Assembly (NCBI GenBank): GCA_014549065.1
Contig: JACDOX010000023.1
Coordinates: 4,662,808-4,726,807, forward strand
Length of the DNA: 64,000 nucleotides
Origin: Cardinalis cardinalis
Taxonomy: Eukaryota; Chordata; Aves; Passeriformes; Cardinalidae
Direction of reading: 5' to 3'
Shown here piece by piece: positions 10,301 to 22,300 of this stretch. Every line of letters begins with the position of its first letter. Position 1 is the stretch's first letter. The position numbers were made by a program, and so were the translations under genes. The notes under the pieces were generated by a model. It saw only the letters and a program-made list of their open reading frames with translations, searched no databases and was not told where the DNA came from.

Positions 10301-13300
10301 CCTGGCCTGGCTGGCAGCATGATGTGTGTCCTGCCTGCCCTGCACTGGAGAGAGGAGAGCAGTGCTGCCCTGTGTGGGCTCAGGCTTGTGGAGGCTCCTC
10401 CCTTCTTGCCTGAGATCTGGGGGGGCTTGAGCCTCCNGGCTCAGCAGGCCTGCTGAGGTAACTGGAATGTGTTCCAGCCAGTGGGAAAACCCTGGTTCTC
10501 TTTTCTAGGCTATGCTCTCGTGTCTGACACCATCAACCTCCTTGGATAATGTGATCACCTACCTTGGCGATGGGGAGCACCTCACCCAGAGTCTGAACCT
10601 GTCCCCTCTAGTGAGGGTGGCCACTGTGGGTTTCAGGAAGGGCCGTGTCTGTTCACACTGGTGCTGTCCCTGTGGGATGCTGTCCTGGGTCCCACAGAAG
10701 GGGGAGGGCTGGGAAAAGGGTGGAATCCCCACCTCTGCAGCAGCCAGGCCCCTCACTGGCTGGGGCTCCCATTGCCTCAGTGTATNGTGTAAGTGCAATG
10801 CATGCACCTAGAGCTTCTGTATCTTTGAAGCGATGGACTGAGTCTACTGGAGCAGAAATGGCCCTCCAGGAAGGTGTGACAGCCCTGCCAGAATTCCCTT
10901 TGTCAGCTCCTTGCTGCTGCTGGAGCTTGAGCCTTATCCGGTGTGTTGAGTCCAGGTGTGCCTTCNTGCTGGTAGGGACAGGTGAATAATTCATCCAGCC
11001 CAAAGGGGCTGGGTGGGAAAGGAACCTGTAGAACCGAAAAAAATGCCTCTAATGAAGAGCTTAGGCATGAAAATCATGATTAAGAAGCGCTAATGAGTCT
11101 TGCTCATAACTCCCACTGGTGAGAGGAGACAGCCCATGTGTGCCGGCGTTGTGTAGCACTGGGATGGCGGGGGCGAGCTGGAAGCCTTGCCATCTGCTTG
11201 CCACTTACAGTTTGTTTCTGTGTGCCAGGAGTGTAGGAGTCTCTGGTTTGGTGTTTTCTCCCCCTTCTCCAAGGTGTATTTACTGCTTCACTGTAGTAAC
11301 TTGCTGCATGTAGTAAATTCTGCGTTTTGTTGCCTTGGGATTTCTGGTGCTCATTCTCTGAAAGCAAACACACAATCAATGGATATGGGAGCTGGAGAGG
11401 ANAGCCTTTGTGGCAGACATGCCCCATACCACCTGAACTTGCTGTTCTTATCAGTAATTGCTGACTTGAAGTATATTAAGGACAGTGATGTGTCACTTTA
11501 TGAGCTTTAAACTATGGTTACGGCAATGTGGTCCCACAGACACTTTTCTTTGCGCCTTGTCACAGCTGCCCAAATTGCTGCTTCCTGAATTTGAATCTGC
11601 ATTAATATTCAAATTGCTTCCTCCACTGTGTTTGTGAGGATTGTGCTCACTTCTTTTTAGCCATGCTGCCCACTTTAATATCTGCTGACCCCATATTTTG
11701 CAGTATCACCCGTGAAATAAGTGGACTTGGGACAAGGCTGTGCCCCTTTCCTGCATGGCTGCAGGCTCAGGAGCCAAATAGCTGTGGGGATTAAATGTGG
11801 ATTGAGGGCCTGCCTTCTTAAAATGCTTAGGCACAAGCAGATGTCTTATGAGATTTTGGAAAAATCCCATTATGTTGCCTGTCTATATCTTTAAGTGTCT
11901 TAATGTTATTAAATATTTGGGTCCCAGGTGGTCTTCTAGGTGCTGGCTGTGCTCTCCCTCCCCAGCAAGCATGCTGCATACATATGGCAGATGGGAAATT
12001 ATGCAGCCTAGGATCCTTGTCTCCTTTTATCTTTCTCTTGTGGTAAAGGAGGCCAGAAATTAGACTTGAAATGGCTTATGGGGGAGGGAGAAGAGCAGAG
12101 TCAGTACTGGGACTCTGCTCATCCAAACTTCCTGTGCTGAGGGGGGGGAATGGGAAGCAGAGGCTTCCTGTGCTGCACTGTCTGCCTGCATAGGGTGGTG
12201 TTTGAGGGATGTTCTGATGATCAGCCTGCCATGGTCTCTGTGCAGGCAGGGCTGGCTCTGCTGCTGGGGCAGCCCCTGTGGTCAGCAGGATGACTTTGCC
12301 TGATGCTTGAGTTCACGTGGGGCTTAAGCCATCTGTGCTGCAGCGTTGTGTTGCACTGAGCACATGCCACTGCTCAGTAAATCACTTATCTGCTCTGCAG
12401 GGAGCCGTGGCTGTCTAACCTCTTCATCTTTTTTCTTGTGTCCAGCCCTCAGTGCCGCCAGTGCCAAACTACAAGCTCTCCATGTCAATCCCAGAATGGC
12501 TCCAGGCAATACAGACCTACATGAAGATGCTGCAGTATCCTTCTCCAGTGTATGTTCTCCAGAAAGAGGGCTGACTTGTGCCTGGTGTGAATTAACAGAG
12601 CTTTACTGAAGCTTTAGCTGGTTGCGAGGGTTTGGGATCATTTGGGGGTAAAGGGACGCCTCCAGGGATTTGTGATAGCNCCAGCAGCACTGAGCTTGTC
12701 ATAGCAGTCCTCTGGGAGATGTAATTAAATTATACTGAAAAATTTAACTGAAGTGACATTGGTGGGAATAGAAGTGCTTATTTTGAAGTTGATGTATGAG
12801 GATATTATGATTGGATCATGATGCCTGGAGAAATAATATGGCATCTTGTCATACAGCCACTAAGAGGGAGCCAGTGTTGTGGCAAACCCTTTCTCCCTGT
12901 GCCTGGGCAGCCCCTGTGGGTTCCCTGAGGATTGCCTGTGTGCTCAGCCTGCACCCCAGTGCTTGTCACTGGGGTGAGGGCAGGACCCCAAGGTGGTTCC
13001 TGTGGCACAGGAGCTGACCAAAGGCATCTCCCTTCCAGATGTTCCACCTTGCTTGGGGGATTTATCAGGGATCTATCTATGCATCTGTCTGGCCTGTCTG
13101 TAACTGCCCCATGCCCAATTCCTGCCTTTCCATTGCTGACACATAATTTCAGGGAAGGTTGCTGGCCCAGATGCTGCTCTTCTATTTCCCTTTTTTCCTG
13201 AACTCTGCCTTTTTGTGTACAGGGGGAAATAGGGGGCATGAGGAATGAGTGTAAAGTGCTGGTGAGGATTAAAAGGGATATGGGAGGCAGCTGGAAGAGC

Positions 13301-16300
13301 ATCCAGAAATAGCAGGCGTGGTGAGCCTGGGGGGAGTCGTGGCTGGGATCAAGGCGGGCCTGGAGCTGCAGCAGCTGCCCTGGGCAGGGAGCCTGGGGCC
13401 TGCCTGCTCTGCAGGGACATGGTGCATTTCTCTCCTCTATGGGCCAGGACAAGAGGCTTCTTGCTCGCTGGGATTGTGCCAGAGAGGATACCGTGTCACA
13501 CAGAGCTCCAAAAGTGACATTGTCCCCCANCTCCCCCCACTGTGGTTTGGAAATCCTGCATTCTGCTGTGTAGCAGGAGCAGGCCTTGGGCACAGGCTTT
13601 GGATCTGTGTTCAGAAAAGCTTCCAAGGGGCTGGGGAGCCGAGTCTGGGCTTCCTTTGAGGGCTGCAGGAGGATGTATGCTTTGTGCAGAGCACCCTGAG
13701 AGGGCCTCATGAGTTAGTTTTGAAGGCAGGAGGGAAGTAAAGCCTTGTTTTTGGAGAGCTCTGAACTCTAATTGAAGTCAGTTCAGAGCATCCTGGTGAG
13801 AGCTGGAGTTTTTATTTAGGCTGTGGTTATACATCCAGCAGCTGTGCTATTAATGCCTTGCAANCAGCTCTCAGCTTCCATGGGGTCACCTGCTTGTGCC
13901 CTGGAATGTGCCTTGGTATCACCAGTTTTACTGGCATGAACATTCTGATGGGAATAGAATTTAGGTACTAGGTTAGGANAGAGATTCAACTGGAAAAGTA
14001 ACCTAGCAAAAATAAGGGGAGTGTGATTTTTTTTTTTTACAAAATTTAATTGGGTTTTTTGTTTTGTTTTTGTTTTTACTGAACAGATTGTTTTCCTGGT
14101 CTGATTTATTGTGTTGCTGCTTGAACAGAAATGCACAAGAAGCAGGGAAGAGGCTGCTTTTGGTGATGCTGCTGTGGGGCAGCCTGTGCTTCTAGGAGTG
14201 GTGCTGAGATTTGGTTGACTGTCTGCTGGCATCATTTGTAATGAACTTTTCTACAATTAGTGTTAGCTAATGACCTTGAGTTGCACATANCTGATTGTTT
14301 TCATTTCAAGAGCATCATGTTTTTAGAGAACAGTTTATATTTTCTAAGTGTGAAGGGATGCACCTCCAGTGGTTTTGGTTGACAGGTCANAGGTGAGCCA
14401 TGAGGCTGATGGAGTTAAAAGACTTCTAAGGGAAGTAAGTTTTTTCAGACCATGGATTATATTGATTGGTTTGGGTAGGCTATAAAAGCTTTCTCTTGCC
14501 CATGTGGGAGACTTTTTTTTCAAACTTGCAGCCTAATAGTGAGTGGGACCTAGTGAAAAAGAGAATCTATAACCTTCAAATGCTGAATTTGAGTGTCATT
14601 TTACATGGTCAACCTTAACACGTGATTCTGCACCCACTGCTGTTAATAAGTCATATAAGAAGACAAGTGACAAGTTTTGCTTTATTTTACATGCCATGCT
14701 GAGGGTCAATGGCTTTTACTGTCTGTTTTGTGTTTCAACAGGAACTCAGAACTGAAATTCACCTTTTCAGCCCTGTTATTTTATTGCTCAAGTCACTTTC
14801 CCTTAACAGACAAAATACAGATACAATCACACGGGAACACAGTTCTTCGAGATCAGAAAAAGCAGACCTCTGAGTGGGTAAGTGCCACTGGAATTGCTCT
14901 GGTCCCTTGTCCCTGATCACCTGGCATTCAAGCACTGCAGCACATGGCATGGGAGGGCTGTGTCCTCTGTGCCACAGCTCCTCTGGCAGGGCCAAAGCTG
15001 CCTCTGTTGCTCCTTTGCAAGGAGTGTCCCAGCTTGCTGCAGGGTGGCAAAAGGACCATCGAGACCAAGGAGTGGAAAGTGCTGCTCTTACTCAGCAGCT
15101 GTGTGGGAGCTGCTTGGCTGCAGGCCAGAGCTGCGTGCACAGGGCTGGGAAAACTCTGTGCTTATTGGTGTTGGGCTGGGAGGGCTGGGCTGCTTTTCTA
15201 GAAACTGAATATCATATTCTGGTTGTGCTGAAGTGCCCTTTGCAGGTGGTGGGAAGGGAATTAGCTGTGTGAAGTGCAGCAGGAGTTTGGGCATCCTGGG
15301 CACAGTTGTTTTCCCTGGAGGCTCACAATGGACTGTTTAAGTTGTGTCTGTGCTTCTGCCTTGCTGCTCATCTTGCTGTTTTGTCCATGTGGTGGGCCTG
15401 TGCTGGCTGGTGATGAATTGTGCAGTGCAGCTANGAACATGTGCCCAGGGAGCCTGGCAGCAGAGAGCTGGGGTCTCTTGCATGTCAGAGCTGCATCAGA
15501 CTTAGGACAGCTCTTTCACAGAACCTAATGAATTGGCAGGTTAGGGCAGGAAGGGTGTTGACAGCATTATACTTTTATTTTAGGGTGAAATTAAGATAAG
15601 CAGAATATAATTACTCCCATAGACTGCTCTGTCTCTAGCTCTTCCCAGTTCCCTGTTAATAAACTAATGGTCCCTCACTCTAAAATTCCAGTTCCCATCT
15701 CAGCTTTGTGCTTCAGGTTTTCATCTTGCTGACAGCAATCTTTGTCACCTCCTTTATCTAATGTTCACTGCTCTGGTGGAACTAGTTTAAAACAAATCTT
15801 GTGCCTTGAATGATAGATGGGTTTACAGAAGCTTAAACCAATTTTCAAGCTGCTCACTCATTTTTAAATTTGTCCCATTACTTTTTTCAAAGGAAGTGAA
15901 GGATGAAAGTGAATTATGCTCAGCACTTANCACTTAAAAGGTCATTGTCTTCCTGGGCTGGATAAAAGCCTGGCTTACAGGATGGTGCTCTTTCCTAGAA
16001 GGGAACAGATAGAGTGCTCACAGCTGGAGATGTGCCTGTGGCTTTGAGTCACCTCCCAAGTGGAGCCATTTCCTCTGTTTATCTGCCTTAGTGTTTGCTT
16101 GGGGGCGAGTGTCTGACTCCTCTCTTGTTGCTGCTTGGAATGGGGTGGTAGGACTTCTGTGGGGTTAAGGATGGTGCCTCTGGAAATGTCCAAGCCCTCA
16201 GGGGCTGCCAGCTCTCCAGGCACAGTTGCCTGAACGTGGTGTGTGCTGGGCTCAAGCAGTGTTAAGTCCTAAGAAGGCCTGTGCTGCTTTGCTCCTGGAG

Positions 16301-19300
16301 TGGGTAGACGGGGGAGTGGAGCTGTCAGGAGCACGAGTTGCTGCCCAGATCCTGCTGTTCTGCTGTAGGGCTCTAACACTTGCCTGCTCTTGGTTTCTCC
16401 AGTTTTAAGAAGGGGAATGCATGCAAGGCTGTCTGAAGTTCCTGTTATTTTTATGAAACAAAAATTCCAGTTGTTTTTATGAAACTTACAGTTTCTGGTT
16501 TAGATTTCAGATCTTTTAAAATCTACCTGGCCAAGTCAGGAGGATGGGATCAGACTATTTTCAGTGGTCCCCAGTGACAGGACAAGGAGCAGTGGGCAGA
16601 AGCTGGAAGTTCCATCTAAGTATGAGGAACAAAATGTTTACTTTGAGGCTGACAGAGCACTTGAACAGGCTGCCCATAGAAGTTATGGAGTCTCCTTCTG
16701 TGGAGATACTCAAAACCTACCTGTGCAACCTGCTCTAAATGAAACTGCTTTAGCAGGAGGGTTGGGCAGATGGTCTCCAGAGGTCCCTTCCAACCCCAGC
16801 TTTGGTGCTTCTGTGTGAATAATGTGTTGAGGTGTGCACAAAAGCTTTCTTTAATCTGGCCAGTTTTCATCAAAGTTGAAAAATCACTTACACCTCCAAG
16901 TTTTTTTTCCTGTGAGGTGTGTTCTACTTTGCAATAAATCTGCTCCCAGCATGGCAGTGACAGGTGTCCTGTGCTGAGGTGACAGGAGCTGCTCTGAGCC
17001 ATTTCTGTGGTGTGAAAGGCCTTGCTTGCTGCAACACAGCCTTTGCAAGTGGATTGGGCAAGATGCTGAAGGCCTCCAATTGCCAATGGCTCTTGAAAAA
17101 TGAGGCTGTTCCCAGGGCTTTATTGACACTAAACATATTGCTGATTTCATAATGTCAGGGCTCAAAGTATTATGAGATCTTTGGCAGCCTCTCTTCAAGA
17201 CAGCAGTGGCTGGACACAAAGAAGCTGAGTGCTNGATGGAAATTGAATATTCATAAATTCATGTCAAAGTGTCCTAAAGCAGCTGGGGCATATTAATGAG
17301 TTTTCCTATTATGGAGATAGGACTAGATATTGTAGAGATTTACTGCCAGCATCAGTGTTATGTATGAGAAAATAAAAATGCATGGTTGAGCATAGGAGGA
17401 AGAGCATAAATTATCTATGGGTGCTCATTGGGGGATATAGTCTTGCTGTAACTCAGTATTTACAGTCTCTTTAAAAAAAGTTACTCTTATTATCAACTTC
17501 AATTTTAGAGTGCCAGACCACCACGTGGATTTGTCTAGACTACAGATAGCACTTTTAGCAATGCTAGATTTCTGTTGGTGTAGCTGTGTGAGTCAGGGTG
17601 GCAGAGCTGTGAACCTGTAAACTTGGTGTGCTGTTCTTGCTGTACTGGCAAACTGTGTCTGAAAATGTGCCTGGGTCTCACCTCTCCTGAGNTGGCTGTA
17701 TTTGCATAAAATCCAAATTTATGGGTGTAGCTATATCCACTGTAGGAGTGCTTTGCTTACACAGGTATCCTGGGAGAGTGCCCTTCACAGGCTTCATGAT
17801 GTACCTTTTTGTACTAAATAGGTAAAGGGCACCCTGTGAAGTTCAGCTCTGCTGATCCATGCGTGTGTGCATGTGATATGAATGTTTCAGACATCAGTAG
17901 GACTGGTTCTCCTTTTCCCATGCAGGATTATACTGGCTAAACCTATACTAGACTTTTGTTGGTACGACCAGTCTGATCAAAAATGGTACTTTTGATTGAC
18001 ACAGTNATTCCTTTTAAAATCTCCAGGCTGGGATCATGTAAGAGCTTTAGGAAAAAAGTGTATCTAGTAATATATATCTAGTAATATCTGTAACTGTGAA
18101 TTCCATGTCAAGAAGCTGTTACTACTGGGTTTACAAGGAGAGATAAGCCCTCTGGAAGCTTCTGTTCTAGGATGCTGGCATGAGGCACAATGAGAAACAA
18201 ATCTCTTTATCCTCCACAGAGGATCAGGGGAGATGCAGTATTGTACTGTTCCCTCCAGTTAAGTGCCAGCTAAACAGGGGGACCTACAACTGAAGCAGAA
18301 ACTGATATTTGGGTTGGTTCTGTGCTCTTTGAGGAATTGGAGCCCAGAAGCTGCTCTGTGAGGAGGGAGAGCCCTTCAGTAGATGTAATGTGTGATCAAT
18401 TGCAGGAAAGGAGCACAACAGAGCTGTCACATGGCAACGATGCAACCAAATAACAGGGAAGGGGAGATGGGGAATAATACTGTTGCCACACACCATGTTA
18501 TTAAGGAGCACTGATGGGGCTGTAAAGAAAAATGGGCTCATAGCATTTCCAGACAATAGACTGCAGAAGGCATTTGAACATCTGCTTCTCTCTCTCACAA
18601 AGGGGGATGTTATAGATACAGTGGGGTGTTCAGCATGTGGTGGAAATGCTTTTNCTGTTGCAACACTGTTTTTGAGAGGATTCACAAGAGCTATATCTGC
18701 TCTGCTGTTTTATCTCCTTTTGCTCCTGCTGGTGCCTTTTGCTTCTCTCTTGGCTTTATTATCATGAGTGAAACTGCCAGGAGCCTTAGGAAAACTTGGG
18801 AGAGGGAGATTTTATAGACCTTGTACAAATACATAGGTCTGTGCAAGGAGAATTTTGTGGAAAAACGTGCTGGAGGATCTCACTAATAGAAGATTTATTC
18901 AGTCTTGTAGAAGTTTTCTGGTGAAGGTAATGGGGTACCTCTCCTAAGCATGGTCATCCCTGAAGGGACTCCAGTGTGATTGGTGCCAGCTGTTGAGATC
19001 CTCCAGTTTTGGGCATGCTGAATGGTTTTAAGATTTTTCTAACCTGTATATGAAATTGGTGCCCCAAGTGCAAAATCTGGAAGCAAAAGGAATTAATGAT
19101 TCCTATGAGCTGTCTTTAGGCACTGCCATTTTAAACAAAGCATCCTGAAGAGGCAAAGTCAGCTCCTTTCAGGGCCTCTGTTCCTGCAGGAAGCAAGGGA
19201 GATAGTCCTGCTGAAAACACTGAAAGAAATGTGAATCAATTAACAAGGAAGTATCACTGTCTGCCAAGGACTAGGTCTTGAGGGAGGAACAAGCAGCCTG

Positions 19301-22300
19301 TTCCTGTTGGCTACATTTGTTAGAGGCAGAAGTGTTCACTGTGGTCTGGAGTAGAGATGTGCCCGGCAGACGTCAGAGAGTGGTGTAAATGCCACAGAGA
19401 GGGGAGCTGCAGGGTGCTGTCTTTGGCTGTAGCAGTCTCTCCTGAAGGAGATGGGCTGCCCCCAGTGCTCANTGGAGTGTGGGGAGAGGGTGACTGTGGG
19501 CTAATTCCCAGCTGTCTGATATATAAGACTGTAAAGAGTAGTTATGTATGTGGGCTCTTTTCAGGTAACTGTCAAGATTTAAAGAAAATCCCAGAAGNAA
19601 ACCCTGCTAAGGCAGGGAATTGAAATGCTTGATGCTGTTTTTTAATTCTTTTCTGCCTTCCTTAAATCTCCTTTCACAAGTTTAACTGCAGACTTTCTGG
19701 TCACTATCAACATCTGAGACAGTGTGATAGGAATTTAGGAGTGAGGGAAAGGACAAATCAAAGAGCACCTGTAATGAGCTGTTCTGACATGAGCTGAATG
19801 CTCTGTCATTTGCCATAGATCCCTTAGAGAGCTGACATGCAGCCTTAACCATTAATATTTGTGTTAGAGAATGTGGGGAGGCTGGGTGCTGGGGAAGGCA
19901 AAGATAGCAGCCTTTAAAAAGAATAAGGGAAAAGATAAGTCTAGGAACTTTGAGTTTATCTGCAGTTCAAGGGAAGGGAAAGGCAACATTAATATTGTTG
20001 GGGTTGGGCACTGTTCGTTTCTGAGAATTTCCTTCTATGAGCGTGTAAGGGCTTTTGTCAACAATGGAGAAGATGTGGATGTAATAACTCCTTGTTTTAG
20101 TGTGGCTTTTGATAAGGCCACATCTTATCTCTGCAGATAAGGCAGGGACCTTGAGTCTAAATAAAACTATTTGATGTAAGGACCCAAGTTGGTGAAAAGC
20201 AGCACGTAGGAAGTGGCACTTTACCAATCTGGCCTAGCAGAGATTGCCAGTCGAGGTGTGCAGCGTCTGTCCCAGCTCAGATTTCCCTCAGTGGTATGGG
20301 TAGGACTAATTGTATACTGATGGATGATTTGCAGTCCAGGCTGGACAAGGTGACGAGGCTTTGAAAAGTGGAACTGGGATATTCAGAGTGATCTCTTGGG
20401 CTGGAACAAATGGGAGATAATTTAGTGAGGGCGAATGCATGGGAGAGTTTGGGAGTAGTCTGCTGTGGAGAGCAAAAGTGGAGTTTGGCAAAGAACATGA
20501 TGAGCTTTATAAAGTAAAAGAAGCCAAACAAAATTTACCGAAAAAGCCCAGCCGAAAAATCCCTACTCCTAACAAAAAAACCTCCCAACCAACCTACAAA
20601 AAAACCCCACCAAAAAACCCACCAGAACCCGATTCAGTGTGGGCCAACAGAGAAAAGCCAGCAACAGGCTGGCCTGGTTGCAAAAATGCACTGAAAGATG
20701 GATTCAGAAGGAAATCGGTCTGTTTGTACTGTTGTGGGCTTAGCCAAAGGGCTGTGAGAAATGAGTTGGTTGAAGGGATTCCAAAGTTGAAAGAAACAAA
20801 CATTGTCCTAAAATCATAACCTCAGGGGGAGTGGGGGAGGAATTAAATAAAAGTTGGTGCCTGCTTTCTTATTTTTACAGAGGAGAAGATAGATTACAGT
20901 CTTTTGCATATACAAATGTCTGTAGCAAGAGGAGAGATGATGAATGGTCTCCATGTCCACTGTGGAGAGCCAAAACAGCTCCTGATTTGATTTGCAAAAA
21001 GGGAAGGATTTAGTTTAAACACTAGGAGACCTTCTTAGATGCAAGGTTAAGTATAGGATAGATTAGCTGGTGGGTTCCCAGGCTTTTGAGAAGCCAGTTG
21101 AAAGCAGACTGAAAAATAATCTGTGGGGAGTGATTTAGATTTGGCTTGTGCTACCTTGGGCAGAGCAGTGGCTTGGGGATTCTCCAGGGGCTCTGCTTCC
21201 AGTACAAACACAGGGTTTAAGGCCATGCTTTGACTCAAGCTTGTTAAAAGCGGAAGGAAAACTCTCAGTGGCTCTTGAACTGGGTCATGCACATAAACCC
21301 TGAGGTGTGTGCTGGAAATGCAGAGAGAAAGCAAACTGTTTGCAGAGTGCTCCCAGGAGTCCAGGGGGGGGCTGTGTGCGAGGGCTCAGCCTGCCCAGAA
21401 GTGCAGGTGGCTGCTGCTTGGCTGACAGCTGGTGGTGCCTCCTGGGCACTGCTCGCCTCTCTCAGACCCTCCCCGTTGGTGTCTCTGAGCTGCCAGGTCC
21501 CACTGCATCCCCGGGTGCGGGTGCAGGCTGCTGGGAGTGCCCGAGGAGGGGATGCTGGCCCTGCCCCTCAGACTGTGTNAACCAGGCATCAGTCACACCA
21601 GATGGCTTGCAGGTAAATGGTTGTACAACTCATTATGCACATTGATAATCATAATTTCTTTTTTTTTTTTTTTGTGACTGACTCCCTTGTATTTAGAAGA
21701 TAAGAAATGCAGTGGATTATCTTGTTTATGGATGCCTCCCATGCCTCGTCTGCACATAACACTTCTGAGACAGAGACAGGGCTTTGCAGTGACCAGTGGG
21801 AGCCTCTGTGGGCAATGAAGGAGCCCCATTGTGTGCCCTCCCCAGGGCTGCTCTGTGCTCCCAGCAGTTCTCTGGGGTTCTGTGCCTGATTGTGAGTGTG
21901 GAGGAGGCAGGCAAACTCTAATTAGTCTTCTGTACTGCAGGCCGTGCAAGGGTGGTTGTTTACAAATGAAAAGATAATTTCTAACTTGGACAAATGGGAC
22001 CTGAGATGGCTGTGACAGGCTGTAATAGCAGTGGAAGCTCTGTTGTCACTTGCATTCAACACAAGGTTTAAAATGCATGAGATGGGTGAATCAGAAAGTG
22101 GGGGAAACAGACTGATGGTTTCACATGCATATTTTCACAATCTTCTCTAATACAAATATTATTGTCATTTAATCTTGTATTTCCTTAGAGCNGGGATCTG
22201 TTTACAAAGCTCTTCCCAGAGAAAGGATATGGATAGAGAAGACTGCAAAAGAAAAGTTATCCTCTGGCTGAGTTTTCACCTGTGCTTTTTTGGGGGGGCA

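Larger units (their letters stand above)
7344..12445 (+). other. VASH2: VASH2 intron 1
   Basis: U2-type: donor GTAAGG, acceptor TCCAG after a T-rich tract; phase 0. The GC-rich start belongs to the CpG island. No exon, RNA gene or clear repeat was seen. A homeobox-like AT segment at 11030-11105 is listed as a candidate regulatory element. Confidence 0.85.

Noticed and set aside
12805..13710. 301-codon minus-strand open frame in VASH2 intron 2
   Set aside because: No recognisable domain, an ambiguous base inside, and composition like ordinary intron. Chance openness in GC-rich sequence is sufficient.
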